In this document: positions 62,262 through 64,000 of the stretch, one piece after another
How positions within the stretch are numbered: position 1 is the stretch's first letter
How the letters are laid out: every line of letters begins with the position of its first letter
Assembly (NCBI RefSeq): GCF_024495425.1
Contig: NZ_JANHJR010000001.1
Coordinates: 620,001 to 684,000 of the forward strand
Reading direction: 5' to 3'
Length of the DNA stretch: 64,000 nucleotides
DNA from: Haloarchaeobius litoreus
Lineage (GTDB): Archaea > Halobacteriota > Halobacteria > Halobacteriales > Natrialbaceae
Notes under the pieces: generated by a model
Told to the model about the DNA's origin: nothing
The model's input: only the letters and a program-made list of their open reading frames with translations
Databases searched by the model: none
Program-made: the position numbers and the translations under genes

Positions 62262-62417
62262 ATGGCGACGGAAACGGACTCGCAGACGGAGGACGTACCG
62301 TGGCCCCAGCGACTCCTCGACAGCATCTGGTTGCTCGCGCTCGCAGCCATCGTCTACTGGGTGCTCTCGTACATCGTCTGGGGGCTGATAGACATCTTCA
62401 GCGTCCCCATGGGGTGA
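62262..62417 (+). CDS. Small single-helix subunit of B-type heme-copper oxidase
   Basis: A 51-residue protein with an acidic N-terminus and one transmembrane helix (LLALAAIVYWVLSYIVWGLI). This size, topology and position, directly before subunit II, correspond to the CbaD/subunit IIa of ba3-type enzymes. The start is preferred because an AT-rich GAATTAGAA lies roughly 20-25 bases upstream. Confidence 0.78.
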   Translation: MATETDSQTEDVPWPQRLLDSIWLLALAAIVYWVLSYIVWGLIDIFSVPMG

Positions 62418-62423
62418 CCACGG

Positions 62424-62963
62424 ATGGACTCACCGCTCGACAAGCCGGAGGGGAACTGGTGGAACGAGACCATCAACCGGCGCGAAACGCTGTGGATCGC
62501 GCTCTCGGCGGGCTGGGCCGTCACCCTGTTCGGGTGGATGATCGGCTGGACCGAGTTCGGCGACCAGAACAACGTCGGGCAGACGTTCAGCATCACGCCC
62601 GACGAGTTTCAGGGGAAGGTCTCCGCGTTCAAGGACGCGGCCGAGCAGACGGACCGGGGGTTCGTCCCCGCCGGCGACGACGTCTACGTCGGCGCGCTCC
62701 AGTGGGGCTGGGACGGACTGCCGGTCGTCCTGGAGGCGGGTGAGACGTACAGGTTCCACCTCGGCTCGTACGACGTCCAGCACGGCTTCTCGGTGCGCAA
62801 CGAGGACAACCTGAGCCAGCAGATCTCGCTGCAGATACTGCCCGACTACGAGTGGGTCGTCGAGATGTCGTTCGACGAGCCCGGCACGTACCACGTCGTC
62901 TGCAACGAGTTCTGTGGCAACGGGCACCGGAGTATGCACAGCGCCATCCAGGTGGAGGAGTGA
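62424..62963 (+). CDS. Heme-copper oxidase subunit II (CuA, B-type)
   Basis: A 179-residue membrane-anchored CuA subunit. One N-terminal helix (about 25-43) is followed by a cupredoxin domain. The full CuA ligand set is visible: His in VQHGFSV, and Cys, Glu, Cys, His and Met in CNEFCGNGHRSM near the C-terminus. It accepts electrons from a soluble or halocyanin-like donor and passes them to subunit I. Six bases after the small subunit, and one base before subunit I. Confidence 0.92.
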   Translation: MDSPLDKPEGNWWNETINRRETLWIALSAGWAVTLFGWMIGWTEFGDQNNVGQTFSITPDEFQGKVSAFKDAAEQTDRGFVPAGDDVYVGALQWGWDGLPVVLEAGETYRFHLGSYDVQHGFSVRNEDNLSQQISLQILPDYEWVVEMSFDEPGTYHVVCNEFCGNGHRSMHSAIQVEE

Positions 62964-62964
62964 T

Positions 62965-64000
62965 ATGTTCGGACTCAGTACCTACGACTACGACGACGAC
63001 GGCTTCCGCCGCTGCTCGGTGACCGGCCTCGACATCCACCGCTCGGCGGAGGACATGGTGAAACTGTACGGGCTGACGGCCATCCTGGCTCTCGCGGTGG
63101 GTGGCGTGTTCGCGGTGTTCGTCGCGCTCACGCGCTGGGAGCTCGTCGGGCTGCTCTCGCCCGGCGACTTCTACACCTACCTGAGCATCCACGCGTGGAA
63201 CCTGCTCATCTTCTGGATGGTGTTCATGGAGATCGCGATCCTCTACGTCGGCGGCCCGTTCGTGCTCGGCAGGCGGCTCGCGCTCCCGTCGCTCGCGAAG
63301 GTCGGCTACGTCGTGATGCTCGCCGGCGCTGTGACGGTCAACGTCGCCATCTGGCTGACGAGCTACCCGAACAACGCGCCGCTGCTGACCTCCTACGTCC
63401 CACTGGAGTCGAGCTGGCAGTTCTACCTCGGGGCGCTCGTGTTCGTCCTCGGCGCGATAATCGCTGCACTGCCCTTCTTCGCGACGATGTGGAAGGAGAA
63501 GCGCGAGAACCCCGGCGACACGCTCCCGCTGGTCGCCTTCGGCGCGTTCGCGACCAGCATCATCGCGTTCGAGGCGCTGCTCGGCGGCGTGCTCACCTAC
63601 GGGCCGGCGCTGCTCTGGCGGCTGGAGATACTCGCGACGCTCGACTCGGCGTTCTACCGCCAGATGTACTGGATCATCGGCCACGGCAGCCAGCAGATTA
63701 ACCTGCTCGCGATGATCACCGTCTGGTACTTCATCACCCACGTCGTCGGCGGGGCCGAGGTCGCCAGCCAGAAGGTCTCCCGGACGGCGTTCGTGCTCTA
63801 CCTCTTCTTCATCAACATGGGGGCGGCCCACCACCTCATGTCCGACCCGGTGGTCTCGACCGGCTGGCGGATGTGGAACACGTCGTACGCGGCCTACGGC
63901 GCGGTGCTGGCGAGCATGATCCACGCCTTCGCCATCCCCGCCGGGCTGGAGGCCGGCCGCCGCGCCAAGGGCAAGGGCGGCGGCCTCTTCGGCTGGCTCT
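62965..64000 (+). CDS. Heme-copper oxidase subunit I, B-type with Tyr-to-Gln change; C-terminus beyond window
   Basis: First 345 residues of a multi-helix subunit I. It aligns well along its length with ba3-type subunits: the low-spin heme ligand His76 in SIHAWNLLIFW, copper-site His240 in WIIGHGSQQ, and His289-His290 in AAHHLMSDP. In oxygen reductases the residue four after the first CuB His is the cross-linked Tyr. Here it is Gln244 (codon 63694-63696). As I recall, NO reductases derived from this lineage (eNOR type) carry Gln there. The enzyme may therefore reduce NO rather than O2. Confidence 0.9.
   Translation, partial: MFGLSTYDYDDDGFRRCSVTGLDIHRSAEDMVKLYGLTAILALAVGGVFAVFVALTRWELVGLLSPGDFYTYLSIHAWNLLIFWMVFMEIAILYVGGPFVLGRRLALPSLAKVGYVVMLAGAVTVNVAIWLTSYPNNAPLLTSYVPLESSWQFYLGALVFVLGAIIAALPFFATMWKEKRENPGDTLPLVAFGAFATSIIAFEALLGGVLTYGPALLWRLEILATLDSAFYRQMYWIIGHGSQQINLLAMITVWYFITHVVGGAEVASQKVSRTAFVLYLFFINMGAAHHLMSDPVVSTGWRMWNTSYAAYGAVLASMIHAFAIPAGLEAGRRAKGKGGGLFGWL

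Overview
The window comes from a halophilic archaeon (class Halobacteria). It is very GC rich, its proteins are strongly acidic, many genes have a TATA-like box about 25-30 bases before the start codon (leaderless transcripts), secreted lipoproteins carry Tat signals, and the operons are knitted together by ATGA/GTGA/TGATG overlaps. No rRNA, complete tRNA, CRISPR array, transposase or integrase was found.

Layout. (1) 1-12 kb: end of a BrkB-type membrane protein, a PfkB sugar kinase, then a nine-gene minus-strand sugar/polyol operon (Tat lipoprotein binding protein, two permeases, ATPase, a 66-residue membrane protein, two Gfo/Idh/MocA dehydrogenases, a TIM-barrel isomerase/epimerase, and an M24-fold protein that has lost its metal ligands). 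A TrmB-type regulator lies next to it, and a 16-base perfect palindrome lies upstream of the operon's TATA box. (2) 12-34 kb: housekeeping and accessory genes. These are a zinc-ribbon membrane protein, two UspA proteins, a lone histidine ammonia-lyase behind a small leader reading frame, a NERD-domain helicase, an SDR, an M48 protease, a DUF4129/DUF58 membrane gene set, an aldehyde dehydrogenase, a metallo-beta-lactamase-fold hydrolase, a lipoprotein, an MTH865-like protein, a winged-helix regulator, an alpha/beta hydrolase, a MOSC protein and a cobalamin adenosyltransferase. Two intergenic stretches (17.6-18.0 and 29.9-31.2 kb) are gene-poor and rich in small hairpins.

(3) 34.5-61.7 kb is the striking part. 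A plus-strand block encodes a tandem winged-helix-like protein, a long coiled-coil protein with an acidic tail, a small helical protein, a single-ring AAA ATPase with a CDC48-type N domain, and a 954-residue beta-propeller/Ig-like protein. A minus-strand block encodes three divergent tubulin/FtsZ-superfamily GTPases. One has an N-terminal C2H2-type zinc finger and one has an acidic 12-residue tandem repeat inside the GTPase domain. With them are eight membrane, coiled-coil or Ig-like proteins. Several start sites share a GGCC-N7-TATA promoter layout, and two share a 17-base motif. I infer a membrane-associated cytoskeletal or membrane-remodelling machine that joins a CDC48-like remodeler to several tubulin-like filaments. 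A family of such FtsZ-like proteins was, as I recall, predicted by Makarova and Koonin in 2010 to belong to a multicomponent membrane-remodelling system. The three-GTPase haloarchaeal arrangement looks unusual and I know of no experimental study of it.

(4) 61.8-64 kb: a small winged-helix protein, then a B-type heme-copper oxidase operon (small subunit, CuA subunit II, subunit I cut by the window end). In subunit I the conserved cross-linked tyrosine is replaced by glutamine. This points to a nitric oxide reductase-like enzyme rather than an oxygen reductase.
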